DNA from: Heliocidaris erythrogramma
Taxonomy: Eukaryota > Echinodermata > Echinoidea > Camarodonta > Echinometridae
Length of the DNA stretch: 64,000 nt
NCBI GenBank assembly: GCA_025617745.1
Contig: CM046858.1
Location: 33,426,598 to 33,490,597 of the forward strand
Direction of reading: 5' to 3'
Shown here: positions 33,201 to 44,174 of the stretch, piece by piece
Numbering within the stretch: the first letter of the stretch is position 1
Layout: every line of letters begins with the position of its first letter
The notes under the pieces: generated by a model
The model's database searches: none
Told to the model about the DNA's origin: nothing
Seen by the model: the letters and a program-made list of their open reading frames with translations, nothing else
Made by a program: the position numbers and the translations under genes

Positions 33201-36200
33201 CCATTTCTTGCACTCTTCTGCATTTCTTGACGGATTTCGTTCAAATTTTGCATGAAGGCGTCTCTTGGTGTAATCTAAAAACCTATAGTTTTTGGTGATG
33301 CTGCCACCAGTGTTCCGTCTTTTATAGGGTCAAAGGTCATACTTCAGGGCATGGCGTGAGTGCACTCTGCAGGCCACATTTCTTGATGGATTTCTTTCAA
33401 ATTTTGTATGGAGATGTGTCTTAGTGAAACCTACACATCTAATTTCTACACCATCCTTTTGTTTGAGGGAGGGGATGGGGGAGGGTCTTTGTCCCTCCTT
33501 CAAATCGCTGCCAGTGCCGGGGTATACATTTAGCATTGCGCGGCCCCAGCAATGCGCATTTCTAGTTAAATTTTAAGAATACAAATACTCTACCAATTAA
33601 GGTCTTACAATAATCAGTAAAAACTGAAGAGTATGTATAAATATACACACCATTAAATGCAAAAACAAAAGTTTGTTCATTGAGTATAAACAAAATACAT
33701 GTATCTATAAAACTATAGGTTATATATTCACAAATACCAAGGGGGGGGGGGAACAAAACAAAACACACCAAAAAAAAAACAAACAAACAAAAAAGTGATA
33801 AATCACTCTATATAATCCATTAGCATCATTTCTCTTAATTTCCTATGAAATGTTGTGACAGACGGTTTATCTTTAATATCTAAGGGCAATGAATTCCATA
33901 TTCTAGAACCGTAGAATGAAATTCGACCTCTTTCCATGCTCAGTCTTTACTTTTGGTAAAATGAGACTTTTGCTATCTTTTTGTCTCGTATGATCCCTGT
34001 GATCGAAAAACTGGCAATATTCAATAGGGAAGTTGTTGATGTATTAACTTATACATTATGGTAGCTGTTTGAAACCTGTGAAACTTGTAAATATCTAAGA
34101 TTTTCAAAGCAAGAAATAAAGGTGCAGACGGTGTCATAAATCCACTAAAGGTAATAGCACTAACAATCATTTTCTGTATAATGAATATTCTGTCAACAAA
34201 TGAACTATACGCACATCCCCATACTTCAAGGCCATAGGAAATGTGTGGCTGAACAAAAAAATGATACAACAATAATAGTATGTAACGTGGAACAAAGTGC
34301 CTCAACCGATACATAATTCCAACTTTTTTGCGGGGCACTGTACATGTTCTACTCATATGATTCTTCCAGGTTAAATAATTATCAATGTGAATCTCAACAA
34401 AGGATGCAACTTCAACCTCATTCAGAATGTGGCCCTTCATTTTGATCATACCTTCCATATTTATCCGTTTTCTTTTGGATTTAATCACCATATAATTTGT
34501 TATATTGATATTTATTGTTATTTTATTTGCATCACACCAATCACTTATATTAGTCAAATTTTTAGTAATGTCTGATAATTCATTGTTTAGTTGATTGGAG
34601 GGAAATGCCTGGAAAATAGGGATTACTTCAAATTTTTCTCAGAAGTGAATAATGCAAAACTTTTTGTTCCTTTGAGATATCATGTGAAGTTCAGAGTTCA
34701 AGGATCACCCCATCGAGGGTCATTATCAAATTAAAATGGGATTATCATGATCTTTCTATTTTCTTTAAATGTATTGATTTTATTATGTATATGTTGACAA
34801 CGCAGATGTTTATATTATGTTTCCGATATCTTGTTTAATTAAGCTAATTCATTGCTTGCCATTGTAATTTGCTCTTGTTTTAAATAGCCACATGTTATTT
34901 AAATTTTATATTTTAAGGCCTCTGCCTCGAAGGCCGCAGGAGGAATTATATTTCGGATTATCTTTCAGTCCTTATGTCTGACCAAACTGGGAACACAATA
35001 TATCATATCCATGAGTTGGGTTATCATGAAACTTCATATGAAGGTCCAGTTTGAACTGCACATGAACCAGATTGGTATTGGGTCATGATGTCAAGGGTCA
35101 TTCATGTGGCATGTTGTTGAGAAATATCTGTGAATGCAATGTAAAAAAAAAAAGGTGTCAAATCATCAAAAAACTCTATATGAAGGGCAAGTATGGGCTG
35201 TTCATCAACTGATTAGATTTGGAGTTCATTGAATCAAAGGTCAAAGATTATAATGCTCAGAACCTGTTGGATCTTCAGGAAAGTGACAACATAGTAAGGA
35301 CCAGTATGTGTTTCTCACAAGCTAATGGATATGAGGTCGAAGGTCAAATTGCTATTGATGGGAATATCTTGTAAAATGATATCGCAAAACCTATTTTTCA
35401 TCTTCTAGAAACCTCATACATTGTACTAGTAGGACCAGTTTTCAATGTTGCTCATAAACTGATTTTTGGGGTCATGTAAAAGGGTGAAGGTCCCAACCCA
35501 GGGCAATCATGTTTGTGGAGTTTGATATCTCCTTAACTTCATGTTGGTTGTTGCAAATTCACATGTACTGCAATGTAAGGCTACTCACAAGCATTATAAT
35601 TTTGGGCTTATGGAGACATAGGTCACTGAGAACGAGTGTTATGTTAGGCAGAGGCAATGCTCATTTAAAAAAATAATATATATTTTTAAGTAACGTTTTT
35701 CCTTTATATTTCTTTGTGCTAAATAGCTTTAATAGTTCAGTTTTTCATTTTTCTTTTCCTTCCTTTGCAGCTTTCATCAACTTTGAGAGCTTAATTCAAA
35801 ATGAAGAAGCTGAGGTGGAGTTACAACGGGAAAAGGTTCTGGAGAAGATGTTGGAAATATACAAGGATGGAAGCATGACCAACAAGCAGCTCAGAGTCAC
35901 TTTTAAGGGGGAGGTTGGAGAAGATGTAGGAGGCCTTACCCGAGAGGCCTTCACCTCTTTTTGGAATGCAGCAAATCGGGAATACTTTGCTGGGGAAAAT
36001 GTATGCGTCCCCTTCATTCCAAACCACCGCCTCAGGAAGGAGCGTGAAAACATGATGAGCTTAGGGCGTGTACTCAGCCACACAGCCCTCCTTACAAGGA
36101 GTGTCCCGAGCTACATATCCAGAAGCTCCTATGTGGCAATGATTTTCAACTCCGATGTTGATGAAACCTGCCTCCTTGAGGATTTGATGCAGTATGTGAC

Positions 36201-36822
36201 TGTACCAGAAAAGAGGCTGATTAAAAAAGCCCTGAATAAATTTGAAGAACTGTCCCAAGCGGAAATGGAATCTCTCACCTCGTTCTTTACATCCTCTGAC
36301 TACCATGACAACCCGAAGAAGAATGAGATCCGTTCTCAGCTCTTAGGCATCGCCGAGCTGATTTTTGTGCAGAGACCAGGTGCACTGTACCGCTTAATCC
36401 GGCAGGGTATACCTGAGGAGCATGTCCTGATGTTCTGGTCACAGTTGTCTATTGAAGACATAACGGCCATTCTTCTACAGCAGAAACCAACTCCACGGAG
36501 GGTTTCTGCAGCCATCAAGGCAGGAGAGGAAGACCTTAACAATAATCAGGAGCGTGTCCTCTATTTTCTGAAGCAATATGTGTGCAGCCTGGGACCAGAT
36601 GAGCTTCAAGATTTTTTACAGTTCTGCACAGGATCTATCCACATGCCAGACGAAATTAAAGTGGGCTTCAATGTCAACCATGGTTCACTGCGAAGACCCA
36701 TAGCACACACCTGCTCCAATGTGCTTGAGCTCTCTGAAAACTATCCTACATACCAAGAGTTTCGCAGGGAAATGCGTTCATATCTTTCCAATGCACTTTC
36801 TTTCACCTTTTCCGCATTGTAA
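27235..36822 (+). CDS. HECT-domain E3 ubiquitin ligase gene, 3' part (five exons seen)
   Basis: Exons inferred from splice signals and phase: 27235-27475 (P/Q-rich), 28029-28076 (reads PQHQPQPQGQPERNEP), 29374-29433 (ends LSDFESGDE), 31822-31882 (ends TIIFQPNRQ) and 35771-36822 (HECT domain and stop). Exons two to four begin in phase 0, and the last joint (AAG|GTAAGT to TTTGCAG|CT) rebuilds an Ala codon, so the chain is consistent. The protein would place a low-complexity P/Q and acidic linker before a C-terminal HECT domain, as in other animal HECT proteins that transfer ubiquitin through a catalytic cysteine. The first exon listed has 241 nt and no frame open throughout, so it holds an indel, an unrecognised splice site or an assembly error. 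The start codon and further N-terminal exons are not visible and may lie in or beyond the gap. Closest named relatives may be the G2E3-like group, but this is not certain. Confidence 0.7.
28111..28279. mobile_element. MITE with TACTGTAAAAGTGGAAAT ends, copy 1
   Basis: The left end TACTGTAAAAGTGGAAATA is mirrored by TATTCCACGTTTATACAGTA on the right. The interior has several cgcg-containing words (tttcgcgctc, ttttcgcgaaa). It lies in an intron of the HECT gene. A longer relative is at 37703-37897. Confidence 0.85.
28500..28860. repeat. Dispersed repeat with (TCCG)n tract
   Basis: gttcgcgattgaggggacca, a GT run and (TCCG)n at about 28568-28600 are followed by two diverged units containing cttctctgt...gattttgatt...ataggtattggt and ttcttaacttctaca. 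It lies in the same intron and is not coding. Confidence 0.6.
29042..29125. mobile_element. MITE fragment, acagtcaaacctgtctata type
   Basis: acagtcaaacctgtctataa and ccacccaagg are followed by gtggccactgtagacaggtg, the start of a widespread kind of small TIR element. The opposite end is not found, so this is a remnant. Confidence 0.5.
29460..30515. mobile_element. Non-autonomous TIR element, 1056 bp
   Basis: The ends GGGTGATTTCACGG are exactly inverted and continue as imperfect inverted repeats of about 45 bp rich in ggtgtta and ggtgttggtg words. ATT on both sides (29457-29459, 30516-30518) may be a 3-bp target duplication, which would suit the PIF/Harbinger group. Inside, 30170-30410 is a copy of repeat G also present at 17.0 and 17.7 kb. 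No transposase. It lies in a HECT gene intron. Confidence 0.65.
32355..33550. repeat. Tandem array, seven monomers of 148-168 bp, in a HECT intron
   Basis: Monomer starts (catttct) lie at about 32447, 32605, 32773, 32928, 33075, 33223 and 33378. Each runs through tttcaaattttgtatgga, tggtgatgctgcc and gttccgtcttttatagggtc. A two-monomer stretch (32773-32960) recurs at 33223-33410. The array starts with a hairpin (gtatcc-ccggca / tgccgg-ggatac, 32355-32384). Four monomers end with exact GGGTCAAAGGTCA, a DR1-type nuclear-receptor motif, and two have close variants. Confidence 0.85.
33803..34612 (-). pseudogene. LINE reverse transcriptase 3' fragment (CR1/Jockey-like)
   Basis: Minus-strand translation gives NNELSDITKNLTNISDWCDA, then HIDNYLTWKNHMS, VPRYILLLLYHFFVQPHIS and further on WNSLPLDIKDKPSV before the stop at 33803-33805. 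These are the thumb and C-terminal parts of a non-LTR reverse transcriptase. The copy is 5'-truncated near 34612, as LINEs usually are, and has a TGA at 34021-34023 plus at least two frame changes between 33880 and 34025. It lies antisense in the last HECT intron. The exact clade is uncertain. Confidence 0.85.
34915..35665. repeat. Intronic repeat with gcctctgcct ends
   Basis: It starts aaggcctctgcctcgaagg and ends gttaggcagaggcaatgc, an inverted pair. Inside are diverged tandem-like units with gggtcatgatgtc, aatcaaaggtcaaag and gaggtcgaaggtcaaattg. Its style resembles the arrays at 32.4 and 38.3 kb, and it may be a decayed relative. Confidence 0.5.
35771..36822 (+). CDS. Terminal exon encoding the HECT catalytic domain
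   Basis: One exon gives about 350 residues, the usual length of a HECT domain. The N-lobe motif appears as LRVTFKGEVGEDVGGLTREA near residue 40 of the exon. The C-lobe ends with RRPIAHTCSNVLEL, in which the Cys (codon 36712-36714, residue 315 of the exon, 35 from the end) is the expected thioester-forming residue. No stops or frame breaks occur, in contrast to the NLR exon further along, so selection appears to have kept it. An AATAAA signal lies 89 bases past the stop. An open frame continues upstream of 35771, but that part is polypyrimidine intron before the TTTGCAG acceptor and is not coding. Confidence 0.9.
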
Positions 36823-36910
36823 ATAATAGTCCATATGTTCTCATTTCTGCTTTTCCCTGTTGCAGAATAAGATCAGCTGGTCTGATTTAATGTTATTTTG
36901 TGTACTGCAT

Positions 36911-36916
36911 AATAAA
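36911..36916 (+). terminator. AATAAA polyadenylation signal
   Basis: AATAAA lies 88 bases after the HECT stop codon, the usual distance for a short 3' UTR. No other AATAAA occurs between the stop and this site. Confidence 0.6.
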
Positions 36917-36959
36917 AGAAGAATGATATCCAAGGAAAATATCCATTTTAATGAAAGAG

Positions 36960-37280
36960 GGGATAGAGAAAAGCAATTTTTTTACAGTTCCTTCAGAATT
37001 GGTTACAATATGAGAAAATTCTGACAGTTTGAAAAGTCTCACTTTACTTTCTATGGCGATCCTCAAGTTGGCAATGTTGCTTCAGAGTGGCATGTTTAGT
37101 AGTACAACTCTCCATGTTTTGTACATATTTTCCCTATTATCTGACACAACATATTTGACACAACATATGTTGAGTTCACCAAGAGACAAGCAGGATTTTT
37201 CGAGATAAGAAAATATGAAATTTTACATCTAAAACATATTATATGAAGAGTGGTGGTTTTTTAACATATAGTCCCCAAAG
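36960..37280. repeat. Fragment of the TTAA foldback family
   Basis: ctcactttactttctatggc, ggcaatgttgcttc and gtacaactctccatg match the arm of the element at 42464-43081. No intact ends remain. Confidence 0.6.
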
Positions 37281-37702
37281 AGGGTTAAAATGAAAGTAGG
37301 TTTACACACTTCAAACATGTATTTTGAGTATCAAGACTATTTATATTTTAGAGAAATGCAAATTTTTGAGCATAATCTATCTCCATTTTTAGTGGACAGA
37401 CATGAACATTATGAGTTTTGCAATTTCACTCCACAATATAGCATATCTTATAACTGTGATATTAAACTGATTTGTAACATATTTTAGCAATGATATATAA
37501 TATTCATTTGGAATGTGCTTCAGAGATTATTCATGGAAAATTTTGAGTTTCTATCTTGAAAAATATCGATTTTACATCACTTGAAACTTAAAAAAGCTCT
37601 AAATTTGGGGTTCGACAACTAAAAGTTTTTATTTCATATGGTACAATGTACTTTCCTTGGGTCAAACTTATTTTATGTAAACAAATGATGATATAAGATA
37701 GA

Positions 37703-37897
37703 TACTGTAAAAGCGGAAATTTTTTGCGGGATTAATTTTTCGTGTTCGAATAAAGTGAATTTCGCCAACACGCTAGACTCATGGGCAAAAGAATACATAA
37801 ACTAAACTATTCGCGTGTTTTTATTTTCGCGCACATTTCATGCTGCGCGAAATGCGCGAAAAATTTCAACACCGCAAAATATTCCACGTTTACAGTA
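37703..37897. mobile_element. MITE with TACTGTAAAAGCGGAAAT ends, copy 2
   Basis: The ends TACTGTAAAAGCGGAAATT and AATATTCCACGTTTACAGTA are inverted. The interior shares gattaatttttcg and gtttttattttcgcg with the copy at 28111-28279 and has an extra tgcgcgaa palindromic part. Confidence 0.85.
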
Positions 37898-37909
37898 CAT
37901 ACAAAAACA

Positions 37910-38900
37910 AGATGAATGCGACTGCGTCTCCTATATGCCTCCGCCTAAATTCAGTTGATGGCTCAAACTCTTCTAGAAATATTTGATAACGTGGCTAAAA
38001 ACCTGTCCAGTAATTTCATGTAATTTTATGTAAATTGACCTCTGTGAAGTCTGACCTATGACCTACTTACCCCAAAATCTAATCAGTTCATCTTTCTATG
38101 GGGATACATACTGCTACCAAGTTTGAAGTTCTTACCTCAAACACTTCTTGAAATATCGTGGTACCTTCGGTGGGCGGAGGCATAAAAATTGGTAACGGGT
38201 GCATCATTTGACGATTTCCATTTGTAACACCCCTGACGTTTTTGACGTTACATTCTGGTAACATTACGGTTTTCATCATTTTTATGCCTGCGCCCACCGT
38301 AAGTGGTGCTGGAGGCATTGTTTTCGGGGTCGTCCGTACGTCCCCTTTTTTCGTTCTCGCGATAACTTAAAAACCATTTGGCGGATCAGTTTGTAACTTG
38401 GCCCATGTATGCATATGGGAGGGACGATGAACTGAGTAGATTTTGGGGTCTCATGGTCAAAGGTCATGGAGGGAGGTCATTATATACATAAAAATGGTTC
38501 GTTCTTGTGATAACTTAGGAACCGTTTGGCGGATCAGCTTCTAACTTGGCCCATGTATTCATATGGGAGGGATGATGAACTGAATAGATTTTGGGGTCTC
38601 AAGGTCAAAGGTTGGAGGTGTCATTATATACATAAAAATGGTTCGTTCTCGCAATAACTTTAATAGGCATGTATGCATATGGGAGGGATGATGAATGATT
38701 AGATTTTAGGATCTCAAGGTCAAGGGTGTCATGTACATAAAAAAGGTTCGTTCTCGCAATAACTTCAGAACTGTTTGACAGATCAAACCTCTAACTTTGG
38801 CCCATGTATGCATATGTGAGGGACGATGAACTGATTAGATTTTAGGGTTCAAAGTTGAAAGGTCAGTGAGGTCATTATAGGCCTACCTATTTTAGAAATT
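37910..38900. repeat. cggaggcata-type repeat with tandem array
   Basis: 37910-38180 resembles 1955-2100. From 38284 (tgcctgcgcccaccgtaag) four degenerate monomers of about 118-149 bp follow, each with gttcgttctcgc-ataactt, ggcggatcag and cccatgtatgcatatgggag. One contains tggtcaaaggtca. One monomer is shortened near 38660. Non-coding. Confidence 0.75.
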
Positions 38901-39451
38901 TCTAGGGGACATTGGTCTATTTGCTATAAAATGTACTTCCTTGGTGTATTTGATGATTGTAAGTCATCGATGGTTTTTTATTTTGAATTTAATTTTATTT
39001 ATTTATATATTTATTAATATATTTCTTTACATTTTCTTTGAAAATAAAATGAAATAAATTTTGTCTCCTGTGCAATTTAAGTGAAAAGATTTGTAATTTT
39101 GTTGGACCAATTCTTTTTAGAGTGTACATGTATGCCATACATTTCCAATCTGGTGACGGCGGAGGCATAAATTCAGACCGCGCGGTCAAAGATTCATCTG
39201 GTTATTTCTTTTCTTTTGGTATGATTGGTCTGTCACAATACTTGTTGGCAGTTAAATACTCTTATCAATTTATTGCATTTATGCAAAATGAAAATCTACA
39301 CAAATGTGCAGTTTAGCACATAGTTATCTCTATCAGCTACTCAATTTGGTATCCAAGGTGCACGTAAAATGTATAAGTGATGTAAACTTGCAAGATATGA
39401 AACTATAAATAGCACGTGTAGTCACTGAAACCTCTCAGAAAATTCACTTAT
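38901..39451. other. AT-rich intergenic DNA
   Basis: No gene, RNA or complete element is recognised. A further cggcggaggcata word at 39157 marks another piece of the same dispersed repeat. Confidence 0.5.
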
Positions 39452-41241
39452 AGGAGAATTAACCTCAACCAATAAAGACGATAGTGTTCAAAGGTGTTAT
39501 TTATTCCTACTTGTTAGACTATATGGCTTCGCGTCAAAATATACGAGATCGATACGAATCAAGATTTTCTGAGCAAAATTTATCATCTGCTAGCAATACA
39601 TGGGGGCTGCCATTTTTTTATGTGTACAAGATTTTCTTAATCCAAATGCCCAATTGCCATTTTCAAAATTAAAAACCCATTTAAGATTAAAAAGAAGATT
39701 TACTTATATATTTCTGTTGAAAATCGATATTTGCTTAATAGAAATATATTTTCTTGATAATGGACGTATGGGACGGAGCAAATTAATTCAAATTTTATGG
39801 ATGCTTCTTCCCTGAGCATCTATAGCGGCAAACTATGCATTCACCTGCTTTCGGATAATGGGACTTGAAAAGTCAGAATGCATGCTGCATATATTATGTT
39901 CTGCTCTGTTTGGCAAACCCAAGAAAATAGATTTTTGTTAAAGTAGCTATCCAAAGAAAATCACAAATATGGCAATTAATGTATCACTAGAAACTGGGAA
40001 GCTTACAGATGGCAATCGTATAAGTTTTATGTCAACTGCGTATATGATGATTATAAAAACAACACAAATAAAAGCTCTTCTCAGCATCTGGAATATCTGA
40101 GGATTCGCCAGAAATATAGCAAAGTTTTGATGTCGTCACACTAGGGACCAATCCTGCTTAAGCAGACGACGTCCTATAATGAATAAACGTAACTGCAATG
40201 CAATTATTTATCAAATTATAAAGAGTTTGGTACATTTAAACATGACCTTATTTCACACCATTCTAAAAGGGAAAGTGAACCGATTCTGATAACTAAAACC
40301 GTTTGATAGTAAATACACAGAAGAGTCAATGATCAATGAAATAAACCCCACTTTCAAATGGAAAAGCCCTCCGAATAATATCACAGATTGTATTCGTTCC
40401 CTCTTGAAACGCCGAACATGCCCTGGTGCAAGTAGCTGAAAATACAATGGCGTCATATTTTGTTCACAAGTGACCGATTCCTTTATTTTTTTTAACGCTG
40501 CATTTTTCATCAAAATAATACCATACACGAAGTTAAGAGTGAGGCAACAGACTAACATTAAGACTGACGCTAGTCAAGTAAGAGAAATAAGTGAAGAGGA
40601 GATGACAAAACAGGCACTGAAAAATGTGTAAGATGTTATGGGACATCGTCTGCTTAGACAGGACTGGTCCTTCGTGTGTCGTCACACATCTCGGCAGCGT
40701 TCAAGGAGCTCTTCAGCTGCTATATCGGGGGCTGTATTTTACTGTTTTATAATTGATAATAATCATTAATTCAAATGTTTCCAAGCGTTGAATTTGGATA
40801 ACCTTGTTTAATTTATGCCATCTATGCAATAATAAGTATTAAGCCAATATTTATTTTGATGGAATTTTCTTGCAATGTGATCTTTAAGCAAAACCAGACA
40901 ATTTAAAAGTATCATAAAGATTTAATTTTTATAATACATGTAAACACCCACTTTATATTTTTCATCACATATGGGATTTTAGGTAATGAAGAAAATCAAT
41001 TTATGTCTTGGATTCAAAATATCTTCCCGACCAGAACATTTTTCAATGGTTCATGTACAACTCCAAATCAGCAAGAAAATGGCAGCCCCCATGTAAAAGA
41101 GTAGGAGACGATACTGGGTGTTGGGATATCTTTATTTATACCCTTTTCTGATATCTTATTAGAAAATGATTTAGGCCAATAGGTAGGAATATATTACACC
41201 TTCCAATATAAGTAAATTTGTAATCAGGGGTTAATTCTCCT
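39452..41241. mobile_element. TTAA element (family X) containing a second TTAA insertion
   Basis: The ends AGGAGAATTAACC are inverted. The right flank is TTAA (41242-41245) and the left TTAT, one base off. Without the 942-bp insertion (39942-40883) it is about 848 bp. It matches the copy at 20227-20813 in inverse orientation. No transposase; Kolobok and piggyBac groups both use TTAA targets and this sequence alone does not decide between them. Confidence 0.75.
39942..40883. mobile_element. Nested 942-bp element with TTAA target duplication
   Basis: Flanked by TTAA at 39938-39941 and 40884-40887. The copy at 20585-20598 reads through the site with a single TTAA, so both boundaries are exact. 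The ends AG...AAGAAAAT match only at about 12 of 20 positions. An inner inverted pair (40128-40180 and 40632-40690, with aagcagacga and ggacca-tcctg) forms a foldback. No coding capacity. Confidence 0.75.
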
Positions 41242-41300
41242 TTAAACTTATATTCTGTTTAGCATGTTATGAAAAACACTGTATGTGCTTGTGCTTCTTA

Positions 41301-41476
41301 TGGGGTGTTGCAAGAAAGTTGCGATCAATTGCAAATTGTGAAGCAAATTAGAACAACTATTCTGAATGGTTCAGGGTCTGCCCATTCAAGAAGATGCCCT
41401 TGCAATAATGATTTTAATTGGTCAGTACCGATCAGTTGCAACTTGCAATCAATCGCAACTTTCTTGCAACACCCCA
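41301..41476. mobile_element. PIF/Harbinger-like MITE, 176 bp
   Basis: The inverted ends TGGGGTGTTGCAAGAAAGTT are identical for about 25 bp, and TTA flanks both sides (41298-41300, 41477-41479), the usual 3-bp target of PIF/Harbinger elements. The near-perfect ends suggest a fairly young insertion. Confidence 0.85.
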
Positions 41477-41479
41477 TTA

Positions 41480-42463
41480 GTCTTTTGGTGGCTAATGTAC
41501 ATGTATGAACTTGAAGGGTAATGACTTTTGGGCATCTTTAATCCAGCTTGCTGATGTCCCCTTTAAGCAATGGTGCATAACCTGAATAAAGGGCCCATTT
41601 TCATTTTGATAGCTTCTAAAAATAAAATTGAATAATCATTAGAAAGGGTACTAATATCCTACTTATTTGGTACACAAGGTATGGGAGGGGCAAGCATTTG
41701 AATAGTACAGTAAGCATACATGTAGCTCACATTTTGGTAAAGTGTCGAAACGAGCAAGATATCTCTTCGCATAGTGATAGAATGTCATGGAAATCTACAA
41801 AAATTTGTTGTAATGCTTTTAATCTTGTATACTTTCTAGGAATTGGTGTTTTTTATGTTTTTGCTGATAGGGTATTGTACCCTACAAGAAAAAAATAAAT
41901 GAAAGGATGGAGTTGGAGAGGCTTTACCTTATTTTTATTTTTATTTTGTTAGAATGTCTTGAATAATCTACCTATAGTTATTAGAAGTTGCATTTCTATG
42001 TCATTACAGGAAATGTTCCAGTAAGAAAGATGAATCCTTTGTGACTACTTAGAATTTTGTTATACATGTATTGACATGATGCAAGTCAAATGGTGCATTA
42101 ATTTGACAAAAATTTTCCTACACTCTACAATACATTATCACATTGCAAACTTCATATATAATTTAGTGTGAACTAAATAATCTACCGGTAAATATTTATT
42201 TACATGTTGCATCATATATAAGCAAGGAAATATACAACCTCATGGAAAGGATTTGGGTGGGTTTGCAAAGTGAAAACTGTTAATGGAACTGGAAATACTG
42301 CAAAATAAAATTCCATCAAAACATACTGTCACACTAATAAGAAATCACACCCGTAATTATTCCATAGACATTTTTTTTTCCAAATCGGTAGTTTATGATC
42401 ATTAGGCATCATGTTGACAAGGATAAAATGCATTTTTTAACCCCTAATGAAAGTACCCATTAA
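41480..42463. other. AT-rich intergenic DNA
   Basis: No gene or complete repeat is recognised; the open frames are short and without family resemblance. Confidence 0.5.
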
Positions 42464-43081
42464 AGGAGAATGAAACCCAGGGGAAAATCAATTATAATGA
42501 AAATAGGGAACGGAAGCAAGAAAAAAAAATTCTGTAAAGTGCTTTGGTCCACAGTGGAAAAGGCACAGTATAAAAGGTGGAATTATTATTAATTAAAATC
42601 GGGTTAAGTAATGACAAGGTTTAAAAAGTCTCAATTTATTTTCTTTGGTGAACCTCAAAATGGCAGTGTTGCTTCGATGTGGCTGGTGAAGTAGTGCAAC
42701 TCTCCATTTGTTTTGCACACAAAATTTCATCTTCTCACATAATCTCTGAAGGTGCAGCTTGTCTCCTTAGCTCAAGATATACATGTATGGTAAAATGTAT
42801 TTGACACAATATATGCTAAATTCACAAAGCAACAAGCAGCACTTGAAGAGATAATGGAGAAAATATGAAACAATGTGTATAAATCATATGGAGAGTTGTA
42901 CTACTCAGCCTGCCACTTTGGAGCAACATTGCCAATTTGAGGATCACCATAGGAAGTAAATTGATACTTTTCTCATAACTTTCTTTTTTTCTTAACAGGT
43001 ATTGATAAACTTTTTTAGAATTGCTTCCCTCTAGCCTCTCTTTTCATTAAAGTTGACTTTTCACCAGGGTTTCATTCCACT
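42464..43081. mobile_element. TTAA foldback element, 618 bp
   Basis: The left end AGGAGAATGAAACCCAGG and the inverse of the right end AGTGGAATGAAACCCTGG match at about 20 of 24 positions, with TTAA on both sides (42460-42463, 43082-43085). Internal arms of about 200 bp also pair (ggcagtgttgcttcgatg with ggagcaacattgcc). The outer ends resemble family X (AGGAGAAT), so the two may be related. A fragment lies at 36960-37280. Confidence 0.8.
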
Positions 43082-44170
43082 TTAAACTACATGTAGGATC
43101 AAATCAAACTTTCTAGAAAATGTCCATTTGTGACATTACTGCTCAACACCTGTTAAAAAAATGCGCCAATCCTATGACTTTTCTGTACAATGTCAAGTTA
43201 ACAATAAATTTTAGTAACTTTAAGAAATTAATGAAAAATCGGAAAGTGATTTCATCATATAAATCTAAAGATAAAATTTGCACCCCCAATCCTCACTCTT
43301 AACCAATCGAGCTCTACTCCAGGTGTAACGTTAGTATACGCCTGTAGGTCTTCAGCAGCCACATTAAATTTATTCATGATATTTTGTAAAATTTGAGAAA
43401 TTTTCATTCAAACGCAGCTCGTTTTGAAAAGTCTCGGGGGAATTTAATGATATTCACTAAATAGAGAAGCAAAATCATCTGTGACCATAGTATTGGAAAC
43501 ACACTCGTGATAAATTTCTTATAAATTGTCCCGGCCTTTACTGACTGTGATCCTTTTTATTTACATGTATTTTTGTTGATGTTGTTGAACGTTTTAGATC
43601 AAGTCTGCTGGCTGGGGAATGTGGTGGCAAATTTGTTGCTAATTCTTTGTCCAAGATGTTTCGATGAGTGATTTGAATCATAATCATTACTCCCTTTAGC
43701 TTTAGAACAAAAATGATGTAACACTAATTTTTCTGCATTAATATAATTCCTTCTTACTGCCATTCCACATCAGTTAAAATAGTAGCAATTAAGCCTTTAC
43801 AGAGATAGTTAACACTATTTAAACTTTCATAAGTTTTGTTGGCATATAATTATAGATCAAACAACATTCCATTAAAAACCCTAAAGATAATTTGAAATAT
43901 TTATACAGAAATGGTCGTGGTGGATGGTCATTCACATCTTGATGCAAATTTGTACGTCCGGGACAGAATTTTGTTTGTTAAAGTTAATTATCTCATGGGT
44001 GCCAACATGCAGTATCAGTCTCCAAAGGACATCCATTACAGGTGTTTAAAGAAGTTAAATACTTATTTTCTTACTTATTCATAATCATTGTTATTATTCA
44101 AACTGATGTTTTAGGTAATCAGGAACATGTAAAAGTCTCAGATTCAACATTAACACTGAAGTTTGATCAA
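43082..44170. other. AT-rich intergenic DNA
   Basis: No supported gene or element. Confidence 0.5.
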
Positions 44171-44174
44171 TATT

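Noticed and set aside
34387-34575. Plus-strand frame near 34.4 kb
   Set aside because: It is the antisense of the LINE reverse transcriptase fragment.
35716-35770. Upstream extension of the HECT open frame
   Set aside because: It has no ATG, is polypyrimidine and ends in a TTTGCAG acceptor that joins in phase to the exon at 31822-31882.
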